64,000 bases of DNA from Lumnitzera littorea (taxonomy: Eukaryota; Streptophyta; Magnoliopsida; Myrtales; Combretaceae), in contig JAMXBB010000010.1 of the NCBI GenBank assembly GCA_024138015.1, forward strand, positions 78,462,373 to 78,526,372, in the 5' to 3' direction. The number at the start of each line of letters is the position of its first letter. Within the stretch, counting starts at the first letter, position 1. Of this stretch, positions 35,911 through 46,165 are shown in pieces. A program made the translations under genes and the position numbers. Under the pieces are notes generated by a model. That model was not told where the DNA came from and did no database searches. It saw nothing but the letters and a program-made list of their open reading frames with translations.

Positions 35911-36579
35911 ATCGCACAATAATAATAAATAAATTACAACAAGAAAAGAAAAAAAAAATGAATAAAATAAACAAAAGACAAGTCGGACCAAAATTGAAGG
36001 GATTTGGATCGGACTGAGGTACGCAGGTCGTGAGTCAGGAGTCGGGTTGGATGTAGTTTGGGGATGAATCCGGGTCGAATTTGCTAGGTCGGATCGGGTC
36101 AGGTTCCATTATTTCTGGGTTACAGTGGCTCAGTCAAGTTGTTTCTAGTTGATTTTTTAAGAGGGTGAGGTGGTTTTCATGGACGGTTTATTGGACAATA
36201 GGGGTTTGGCAAAGCACCGCAGCCTAGTTTGGTCAGTAGCGATGGTCGTCACGGTGGTGGGTCGCGAGAGGGTAGTTGTCGCTGCTATTACTGTAGTTTC
36301 CAGGCATGGAGGATGAAGGAAGCGGTTCAAATCTGAGGTGAGGTTGGTTCTATAGGTGTCACTATGCGGTTGTAGGAGAGAGAAAGGGCTATCATGGATG
36401 TGGTGGCATCGTATTTGTGATTTGTGCAACAGTAGGTATGGGATTCGATGGTGGAGAGAAGGTGAAGGTCCGTCGTGTGTTAGTGTTGCGTTAGTTTGTG
36501 GGTTTAGTGTAGATGTTGGGTTAAGCAAAGGGTGAGAGTAGTCGGGGTTTTGGGGGTTTGTTGTTCATTTGGCACACGA

Positions 36580-37110
36580 GGATGGAGCAGTTGACGAGGA
36601 GTGGTAGGGAGTAGAGAGAGAGAAACAGTGGGGGAGAGAGAGGGTTCGAGGGTTTGGCTGTGAATTGGTTTGGTCGGTGTTCATATGTGGTGGAGCTTGT
36701 TTGGTTTTATGGGTCGGGTGAGTGAAAGAGGGAGTTGTGCAAGAGAGGTTTGCGAGAGAAAGAGATTGGAGAGAGACAGATGCCGAGAGAGAGAGAGAGA
36801 GCTTGTATGGTGGGGGTTGGAGAGAGAGTGGGAGCAAGAGAGATTGACAGTGAGGGAGTTGGTGGAGAGAGAGTGAGTGTGGTTAGAAAAAAATATCCAA
36901 GAACGAGAGAGAGGGATTTGGCTAAGAAGAGAGAGTACTGTGTGTAGGGGCGGAAGAGAAAGAGAGCAACTACTGAGAGAGAGAGAGAGAGAGAGAGAGA
37001 GTCGAGTGAGAGGGAGAATGCAGGCCGAGAAAGAGGATCCCCTCTGTGTATGTGTGCACGCTTTTCGAAATTGGTGAGAGAGGGAGAGAGACAATGAAAG
37101 AGAGAGTGGT
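36580..37110 (+). repeat. GA-rich purine tract of about 530 bp
   Basis: The plus strand is dominated by GAGAGA runs, the longest near 36968-37001, separated by short G-rich words. The overlapping reverse-strand open frames are Ser/Leu/Arg-rich because of the repeat and are not genes. Confidence 0.85.
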
Positions 37111-37944
37111 GGAGTGATCGAAGAGTGGGTCCCCGTATGTGACTGTATGTTTTTTTTTTTTTTTTTCTTTGAAAATCTCCCCTATTGTTTTTCAAATGTT
37201 TCTTTCTGTTTCTTATGTGTACTCCCATTGTTTTCCCCCTTAAAAAACAATCCCCTTCCCCCTTTTTATATTGCTCAATTGTTTTTTTTTTTTTTAAATG
37301 GGAAAGTGATGAAAAAAAAAAAAGGAAAGGGGAGAAGGGAAAAAAAGAAAGAAATTTTGTTGTTTGGACTAATCACAAAATGCCATGTGTCGATTTCAAA
37401 CACGTAGCCCAGTGATGGCTTGATATGTGACCATGTGCGGAACTTAAAAAAGATGGGGAAAAAAAAAAACCTCAATGCCTCTAATGAGTGTCAAATCCCT
37501 AATCTCCAGCTTAATCCATGCATTTAGTCTAATTGTTTTAGCGTCAGACCATTGGCCTATGTTTTGTCCATATATACAATTAAGCACATATGAACCAGGT
37601 TAACTTGGGCTAAATTTAAATCTAAGTATAGGTCCAACGGTTTTTTATTTTAAGTCTAATTAAATTAGATCTACTCTATTTAAGCAACTTAAAAATTTAT
37701 TATATTTTAATTTTTGTGACTTTTCAAATCTCTGACTTTTTCCATTTTTTGTATTTTTTTCTAAATTTCTTTTTTTTTGTGTTTTTCCTATTTTCCTATT
37801 TTTTTGTATTTTTCTAGAATTCCTATTTTTTTTTTCTAAATTTGTTCATTTTTTGGGGTTTTCTTTAATTTTCTATTTTTCAAAAATTTTCTAATTTAGG
37901 ACCCTATAACCTAAATTGAAAAACAAAAGAGGGGCAAAAATTAG

Positions 37945-38700
37945 GTATTTATAGAAGTTGATAGAGGAAAATAGGAAACTACATCAGATCTAATGGAATA
38001 AATTAAAAAACAAAGAGATTTGGGAGGTCTTGGCCTGTTAGATGTCCTAAAGAGAAACTAAGCAAATTTTTGCAAAATTGCTTAGGAAGTTAGAAAGAAG
38101 AAAGCGTTATGGATTGAGGTCATTAGAGGAAAATATTGAATTAATGAGGTAGAAAGAAGAATAAGGAAAGGGTCGGGTTTCTACCAAGCTTTACGAAAGG
38201 CTATGGATTAGGTGGACTAGAATTCAAAGCTATGTATTGGGCTAACGCATGGACAGAGTCTGGGAGAGTTATGTCATGGCTATTTGGTCTGTTGAACAAA
38301 TTTGACCACCTCTTATCTATAACGTAAGTTTGGGATGGAGTTAGGTACTGAAAGGAGGATATTATAGGTTATCTACTAAATCTTGATATTTGTCAATAAC
38401 TAGGAAATATAGAGATTGTTGAAGACAACCAAGATGAAGATGTCAGATTCTAGCTAAAGGAAGTGAGCAGTCAATCGACTGCTGAATTAGTTTATGAACG
38501 ATTGTGTAGTTATGATGAAGGGGTCATGAATACTCACTCTTAGGAATGGATATGGAAGACTCCAACTTATCCCGTGTTCAAATTTTGCTATGGAGAATTT
38601 TAATGGATGGGTTACCTACGAGAGACAAACTATGCATAAAAGGTTTAGAGGTTGACCCTGTTTGTCTTATGTGTGGTGCTAAAATTGAGTTTTTTTGGCT
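37945..38700 (+). pseudogene. L1-type LINE, ORF2 C-terminal region (zf-RVT)
   Basis: Resumes ORF2: IEENRKLHQI*WNKL near 37960, then LGGLGLLD near 38020, and AL-W-I-E-V-I-R-G-K-Y near 38105. The reverse-transcriptase-associated zinc-binding region sits at 38555-38680: LLWRILMDGLPTRDKL, then GLEVDPVCLMCGAKIE with the CX2C pair. The usual following His/Cys part is not seen. The sequence breaks into a T run at about 38690, so the element is cut short or the match ends there. Confidence 0.85.
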
Positions 38701-40758
38701 TTTTTTTTTTCAATATAAAACCAATAAGGAAGGGTAGCAAAGATTGGGGATTGATAATATTGAAGAAGTAAGAAGTAAGGTAGCAAATAGTCTTGATATT
38801 GCATGCAAAGAAAAGAAAAATATAAGATAGTTGCAATAATATGATATGGACTATCTACTAAAGTATACTAAAAATAAGATAAGTAAGTTGTCAAGTTACA
38901 TCATTTTTTAAGTATATTTTTGTTTTTCCATTTTCACTCTATAGTCTTTAGGTTATTATTTATCTTGGGACTTTACACTGTATAAATAATCGAATATAGA
39001 AAAACCCAATTAATTGTAGTAAACCACAAAAATTATAAAACTAGAAATATACAAAATAATATCAAATAAAGAGAGGAGCATAAAAAATAGAATATGCAGA
39101 AAAATAAATATACCCTAGAAAAATCAACCACTAATGTTCAATTTCCTTACTCTGTAATCAAAGGATTTGGAGAATATGAAACCAATTGCATATTTGTATT
39201 TTTATTCATAGAACAAAATTTGTCACTAACTTTAAAGAAAATAATACTAAAATAAAAACAACCAATTACTAAAGAAATCTAAAATATAATTAGGCAATCT
39301 CACAGTTGACAACGAAAGATTAATTATAAATGAAATGGTTTGCATAATGAGTAGTGCATAAAATGATGAAATAAAAGAATTTTACTAATAATGATGATAG
39401 TTAACGTGCACTAAATTTTACATCAAGAAATAATACTTCATGCACTGGGTTGAACTAAAGCATCAATTTAGTTTGTCGATGATATAAAATATAGAGTCAT
39501 TTTTCTTTTAACCAAATACCTAAACTATCAGTATCGTAGACTCCAATCTCAAGAGTGCAATTTCTAGGGAATATTCAGCTTTAGCAACTCCAATTCTAAT
39601 GCTAGAGGGAAATCGGCCACATCCCATTGAATCTTCGTACTTCTTGGGAAAACCTTTGTAGACTCATATAAGGAAATATAAAATTGGAAAAAAAAAAAGA
39701 AATTGTTCTTAAAAATTTCCACAAATATGCAATTGAAGTTGCTATATTGGATTTTTTAAAGTTCCCGTCTATTATGTGTACTAAGGAACTGTCCATAAAC
39801 AACTGTTAAAGGGAGAATTGCAATTTAAGTAATTTACCATAAGGTATCTAGAAATGTAAAATTTTACCTTTTTGAAGTGGTCCATCGATTGCTCTTCCTT
39901 CATATCTATAACCTAATTAAAAGCTACCATCTAATGAGGTCATATATCATAGTTTGTTGGTAAATGAAACAGAAAAATGGAAAAGAAAAAGGGCTTCCTC
40001 TCTTTCAAAAAATGAAGAAGTTACTAGTCACCATACTCTTATCCCATCGATGTATCATGTACATATTAAAAAAGACAAATTGAGATAACGAATAAATGAT
40101 CTTTTGATTTTTGAGGAATAAAAAAGAAAAAGAAAGTTAAAGTGGAAAATGGGATTGTTAGTTTTGGGAAAGGGAAGTCGAAAATGTGGCTAGAGTTGTG
40201 GGTGAATGACACGGAGATAGGAGTCATTGTACGGGGAAAATGGATAAAAGCAGAGATAGTGGGGAGAGAAAAATTACTCGGAAAACTAATTAAATAAAAC
40301 TAAGTATTAAATAGAATAGTTGCTGATTTGAAATATTAACAGATAACTAACAGGCATGTATCCATATTGTGTGTATAAAATATAAATATATGGTATAATA
40401 AATAAAAGAATAATTATAAAATAAAGCCTTAATTAATATGGATTGTTTTTTCTGATTTCAAATAGCATATCATTAAGATTGAAGATTGTATTTCAATTTT
40501 CAAGTTGAAGTAACTATGAAGTTTGTAGAAATAGAACTATTGGGCAATGTGAAGGAGTAGTGGATATTGATATAACTGCTAACATTTTGGATAAAACATT
40601 ATGGAAATTGTAATGCATAATTGATATTGGTAACTATACTCTTGTTAAATTTTATGATACTTGATATAAGCGTTGGAAAACATTAAAAAAAATCACTTCG
40701 TTAAGAGGTTTTAATTGTAATTACAATATGGGTGATTGTTTAAGCTCCTTTGTGTTTT

Positions 40759-40824
<66 letters not shown>

Positions 40825-42360
40825 GTCTTGCATTAGATTTTTTTAGTACATTGTGGAGAAGAATAGTAATTATAGGTAGTTGATGGCTTGCTCCTTTAAA
40901 TATTATAGATACATACATATATGACAAGTCACTTATACAAATTACTTGTTACCAGTGATGATATCCTAGCTTTGTGCTATTTCAAAGACCACCTCGCTAT
41001 GAAGCATTGCTACGCCACTGTCGACGGATAGTGTGATGGGCATTATTTGTTGAGTTTCCTAAATTTTGCTATTCTTGTTTAGTCCAATCCAACCACAAAA
41101 CTAAATAATTGATTGGTAAAATCCTCAATTGCTATATGTGCAATTATGTCCAATTAGTTCAGGTGCTAGTGACTAACTCAAAATCCTCAATCTCTAGCCA
41201 CATACAAATGATCATGTTGGCAACCAGTATTCTAATTTCGCCTTAAAATCATTAGTTGTAATTATTTTAGGACTTTATTTTACCAATATTTAACTCATTA
41301 TATGTGTATCAAATGTTTTAAGTGAATTTCTACTGTTCAGTTGAACTTTCATCCTATAATATTGAATTTATAAGTCAAATAATTTATCTTTGGTATCTCA
41401 ATATATCTTGAAAATCAAATTTTATGTTTCTGATATAGAAAGAACCATTAAAAAAAAAATTATTTACATTAAAAAGTTCTTATAAACTTTATTTTGAGGA
41501 ACAAACTTTATGAATCAATTCATATAACTTTCATGACCTTGTTGTAAAGCTCAAACTTGAATAGAAAATGTTAATCAAAGTGCTAAATTTAGGAATTCAA
41601 AGATTGAGGCATCACACACTTAAGGTTTGGTGTGGTTAGGTTTAATTCAAATGATCTAGTTTGAATTAGGAATTTTCTAAATCATAATACTTTAATTTTA
41701 TTTGTTTCAATTCATAGGTTGCACTATAATTTGTAATTTAAGAAAAATTCAAAGTATGACATTTAATCTCACTTCATAAATACTATCTTCTTTTAATAGC
41801 AATTCTCTGTTACTAATTAAAAGGTTGTTATTTATGTAATTAACAAATTTTAAAGGTATCTCGACAACTACTTTTTTCATAAAATTAGCATATGATATAA
41901 ATTTTGTGTCAATTTGTATACACATTCTAATAACTTATGATCACAAGGGTTATATGTATATTGGGTTTGCTCATATTACTGTCTTTGTTTGGTTTGGATT
42001 GGAAATTTTGGAACCAAAGTGGAAAAAAAAAATGGTGTTTTTGTTTGTTTTTATTTGTTTTACAAATTGGTTTAGTTTGGTTTGATTGAATTTTTTTATC
42101 CACCTTACCTCCAAGGTATATGGACTATCCTAAGTGATGTGCATTTGCAAAGTCTACCCTTAAATCTCACTAGACCTTGGTTAACCTTAATTTTTGTCAT
42201 TTAACCCCTCTCAAACTATGCCTTATCTTGATAGCCAAAGGAAAAGAAAAAAAAAAAAGATATGCCTTATTCTCTTTTAGAAACTCATCTACCTAGCTTG
42301 CTTTTATCAATAGATTATGATAATTTGTATATGTAGACTTGCTAATTTCATACCAATCTT
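38701..42360. other. AT-rich spacer
   Basis: No gene recognised. The short open frames are scattered and lack domains. The only clear feature is the TA/GA microsatellite at 40758-40822. Confidence 0.4.
40758..40822 (+). repeat. Compound TA/GA microsatellite
   Basis: About 17 TA units pass directly into about 14 GA units. Confidence 0.95.
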
Positions 42361-43325
42361 GATACAGGCTCATGGATAAATATACAAACCCAATATCACG
42401 CGTAACTAAAGGGATGGGTCATAACTGCAAGATAGCTTGGAAAGTAAATGATAGTCGAAGGTGAGTAGGGGGTTCTCATGCATTGACGAAGGATATGACG
42501 CACCAATACCTTACACGAGCTTAGGTCACACTTGATATGACGTACAAGTATGGTCGGAAGTCATTCGCTATTAGTCTACACTTGAATGAGCTAGATAAGA
42601 GTAACTCGAGAGTAAGTAAGAGGATACTTAACTTAAGAGAGGATAAAAAGTTCAGTATATTCTACTGTATATTCTCCTTGTGGCTGTTACATTATGTGAC
42701 TATTTATGGTACCTTGTTAAGGTAAGTTTGATGTTACAGATAATTATAAAAAATGAATTCCTATTTGCTAAATAAAAGGAAAATACCCTACAGGGAAAAA
42801 CATGAAATCGTGTGTAGCGAACATCATTTGTTAAAAAGGACAGTGCGCACACGTTTTTACTCTGTGATTTTGACAATGGTGTGATCCGAGCAAGGGTGGG
42901 CCTTTGTTCAGGTTTGTTCGGCATCAGAAGGGGTTAGACTGGGGTTGGCTCAGGGATGGCTCACAGTGGGGTAAGCCTCAAATGGTCGGCTCTTGACATT
43001 TATCAGCTCAGCCTCGGTACCATGGAGATTGCGGTATTTAGATTTGTCGCTTAGACTAGTGTACAGTAAGGGGTTCGATTCAGCACAATGGTTGGTCACC
43101 TCGGTAACGCCTTATATAGCATGGAGAGTAAAGTAGTTCAGCAGATCGAACTAGGGCAAGCACTGCTCTTCAACACTTAACTCACCTTAGACAGCTCGGC
43201 GAACCACCTGAGAGAGCCCTCAGGCTTGAGAGCATGTAATTGATCCTTGATCCCTATCAAATTTGCATGGTTAAAATTTCCAGATCCATTATATTATGCA
43301 CATGTTGTCTATTATTTGTCTTTAA
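42361..43325. other. GC-richer unassigned segment next to a reverse gypsy fragment
   Basis: More GC-rich than its surroundings, especially 42880-43240. On the reverse strand about 43130-42890 reads nearly open (for example SNPLLYTSLSDKSKYRNLHG), but I recognised no domain. Its place downstream of the reverse-strand RNase H region suggests 3' parts or LTR of that gypsy element. No integrase motif was found. Confidence 0.3.
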
Positions 43326-43329
43326 GATG

Positions 43330-44470
43330 TAATGGGAGTAAAAATGTTTACGTGTATTCTCTTACTCAAAGCATCGGCTACTAGATTACTTTTCATGGAT
43401 GGTATGGGACTTCTAATCATAATCTTTGATTGATGCTGACTAATGCCTTTGCCTTATATTAAGTTCTTCTGAATGTAGTTGTACTTAAGGCTCTTATGAT
43501 TTGTATAAATATTTTACTTTTCACCATAGAGGTAATGTCACCGTAGCTCAAGTACAAAAACCATTACTGCTAACTCTAACTCATTAGTACAAAAGTTCTT
43601 CTCATATGGCCTTAATTGTCTAGAAGCATGAGCTATAAGTTAGTTATTTAGCATGAACATATGTCCTAATCCCTAAATAGATGCATCATTATAATTGGTA
43701 AATTCTTCTCCACTACTTAGAAGGGCTAACATTCAAACTGTTACTAATTTCTTTTTTAATGAATGAAAGCTTTTCTCCCATTCATTGTTCTAGACAAATT
43801 TGACTTCATGGCTTAAGAAGGTTAGTTAATCTAGTCAAAAGGCACACTCACAAAACTCAGCATATAACTTCTCTGACTTAAATTTAGTCAATACCAATTT
43901 AATGTATACATCATGTTCCTCTTTGCTCTTAGAATACTTAAGATATTGTTAATGAAGACTATCACAAACTTTTCCAAGTAGTCCTTAAATGCCCTGTTCA
44001 TTAGGTCCATGAATATTACAAGAGCTTTAGTGAGTCCCAATGGCATGGCTACGAACTCATAATGCCCATAGTGTGCCTTAAGTATAATATTATGGATATT
44101 CTCTAGTTTTATTTTCAATTGATGGCACCTAGACCTTAGGTTTATCTTGGAGAATACTTGAACTCCCTCTAGTTGACCAAAAAAGTTGTCCAACCTCAAG
44201 AGTAAGTATTTATTTTTAATGGTCACCTAGTTTAGCACTTTGTAATCTATATAAAGGTGCATACTCTCAATCTTTTTCTTTATAAATAGCAGTAGGGCTC
44301 CTCAAGATCATACGCTAAGCCTAATGAACCCCTTAGTAATTCTTGTAATTGTATCTTCAGTTCCAGTAATTCTATGGCATTCTAGAAATGGACATTATAC
44401 AAGGTATTAGATATAGATTGATTTTGAGCTCTATCTCTTCGGCTTTCTGAAGATATTTTGATGGTAACGA
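43330..44470 (-). pseudogene. Ty3/gypsy reverse transcriptase and RNase H fragment
   Basis: Read on the reverse strand: ELKIQLQELL near 44355, then GFIRLSV near 44325 and KKKIESMHLYIDYKVLN near 44280-44230. An open frame of 112 codons (44226-43888) has VTIKNKY-like start, VQVFSKINLRSRCHQLKI, HYEFVAMPLGLTKAL and VIVFINNILS. The catalytic F-[IV]-D-D-I has become FINNI. RNase H traces follow to the left: AHASRQLRPYEKNF near 43630-43590, LYGEK near 43520, SLKY near 43490 and VADALSK near 43370. Stops and shifts are frequent. Its sequence differs from the 26.6-33.1 kb gypsy, so it is a separate lineage (Tekay/Del-like, by general resemblance). Confidence 0.85.
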
Positions 44471-45825
44471 ATTATAGTGTTAAGTGTGTATTGATGATTT
44501 TACTAAGTGTGTAGTTACTAAGATAAGGAAGAACTTAAGTTAATTAAGTAGAACCTTGATGAAATTAAGGAGAAGTTAAGATAACAAGAAAAGAAGTCAA
44601 ACAAAACTTTTACTCAGAACCTGTGAACCAAAGAAAAAAAGAAAAACCTACATTGAAGAAGGAAAAGTTAGAAGGTTCACAAAATATAAAAGTTTGCATA
44701 GAAAGTAGGGGCAAAAGAAAAGCGATAAAAGCAAGAACATAACTACTAAAGCAACTATCAACAAAGAAAAGAAAAAGCAAAAAGTTCTTTAAAAGTAAAA
44801 GGTAGAATAAAAGTAGAAGCATGAAGAAGTAGTAAAAGGAGAAGCTAACCAAAGGCTAAAGCACATCTAAAGTGAGAAGCTTCATAAAAGTAGAAGAATT
44901 GAAGAAACAAGAGACTAAGTAGAAGCTCCCTAACGAAGATAAGGATCTGAAGGCTTAGCTCTACAAATCGGTTATATTTTAGTAATATATCAGATTGTAT
45001 CTTCTTAATCTAATCCTCATGAAAAGATTTTTCTATTAAAAAATGTCCACAATGATCAAATGAAGTCAAAGATCATAAGAGATCGATATCCAAGATTTAA
45101 GGTAGTATTTAAGGAAGTAAGATTTAAGGAAAGTTTTCAAACAAAGAAGAAACCAGAAAAGGATAGCTATACCTTGTTGAAGAATAGGGAAAGGAATAAA
45201 CATCCATTATCTTATAGTTTAAGCCAATAGCTAATTTCCTTTTGAAGTATGGTTGAACATAACATACAAAGATTATAAAAAGAGAACAAGTTCAAGATGA
45301 AAAAGACATTAAAAAATTGCGGAAACAATTCAAGGGTCTTTGTCTTAAAGATGTCTTGGAACTTTTATTCTATGAGATTTATGCTAAAATATGAGGACAT
45401 TTCATTTATATTCCTCACTAGATTTACTCACTTTATTTTGGAGTATTTGCCAGAACTATTGGGAAATTGGGTTAGATTTTAAATTTTAGTATAGCTCTTA
45501 ACTTATGGGAAATGTAAGATAGAGTAGCACAATAACTACAAACTTGAAGCTCATGTAACCCATTTGACTTTTCTCATATAATGGAACATGATGTGGAAGA
45601 TTGGTTCCCCAACATGGAGCTAAAGGAAAAGATTGATTCACATGAATACTTCTATTAGTTGGTTACCAATCTTCCTACCCATTATTTCATTTTTAATTCT
45701 AAATGGACATTGTTGTAATGCTAAGAAACTTAAGCAATAACTAAAATAAGTTCTTATTACTACCATTTACTATATAATTGAGAAGAAATTCTAAAATACT
45801 TATTTATGTAATTCAGCCCCCTACT
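44471..45825. mobile_element. Possible insertion of about 1.35 kb splitting the reverse gypsy fragment
   Basis: The gypsy protease-to-RT linker (45830-46160) and the RT start (about 44460) should be adjacent, but 1.35 kb separates them. This stretch is A-rich on the plus strand (many AAGAAG and AAAGTAG words) and non-coding. Near-matching words GATATTTTGAT (about 44463) and GATTATTTGAT (about 45832) flank it and may be a degraded target duplication. The class is unknown. Confidence 0.4.
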
Positions 45826-46165
45826 TCTTGATTATTTGATCCGAAATCTCACTTTTTTTAGGTCATAATCCTGGTGATTTTTCTATAAACACTTTTAGAT
45901 GCTCCAACATTATTAACACTTGATCTAACTTGTAATTTTAATTTGACTCAACTTTGATGGATGCCATGAATACATCTCTAGTCTTCCTCTATGGCTCATA
46001 TGAGGATAGATGCATTGAATTCTAAGTTTCTATCTTATAACCTAAAGATTCTTCACTAAGTTGCTCAAACCTAAATAAGAATTTGCGATGATCAATTTTA
46101 GGATGCTATTAGGCAATCAATTGACTCTCAAGATGACATCAAAGCCAATCATATTCTTGACTAAA
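45826..46165 (-). pseudogene. Ty3/gypsy protease end and protease-RT linker fragment
   Basis: The reverse strand reads IGFDVILRVN*L near 46140-46110, corresponding to the [FY]-D-V-I-L-G-M-D-W-L mark at the end of the gypsy protease. After a frameshift come RKTRDVFMASIKVES near 45990-45945 and LEHLKVFIEKSPGL near 45910-45865, which matches the F-x-D-V-F-P-E-x-L-P-G-L linker before reverse transcriptase. Same strand as, and in the expected order with, 43330-44470. Confidence 0.6.

Larger units (their letters stand above)
34956..37940. mobile_element. Unidentified insertion of about 3 kb in the LINE (edges approximate)
   Basis: LINE coding sequence stops near ...HRDFT*G (about 34950) and resumes near 37945 with IEENRKLHQI*WNKL, the next piece expected in ORF2. 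The intervening 3 kb therefore looks inserted. It has no recognised protein; its long reverse open frames at 36157-37228 are translations of simple GA/CT-rich sequence. It contains a 17-bp perfect hairpin, C/T-rich and GA-rich zones, and poly-A/T runs. I found no terminal repeats or target duplication, so its class is open. A non-autonomous LTR or Mutator-type element is possible. Confidence 0.5.

Noticed and set aside
36157..37228. Several long reverse-strand open frames (up to 173 codons)
   Set aside because: They are Ser/Leu/His/Pro-rich translations of the GA/CT simple repeat, overlap one another in different frames, and have no domain or gene structure.
43074..43090. tRNA T-arm-like sequence (GGGGTTCGATTC)
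   Set aside because: No matching acceptor stem, anticodon arm or D-arm around it.
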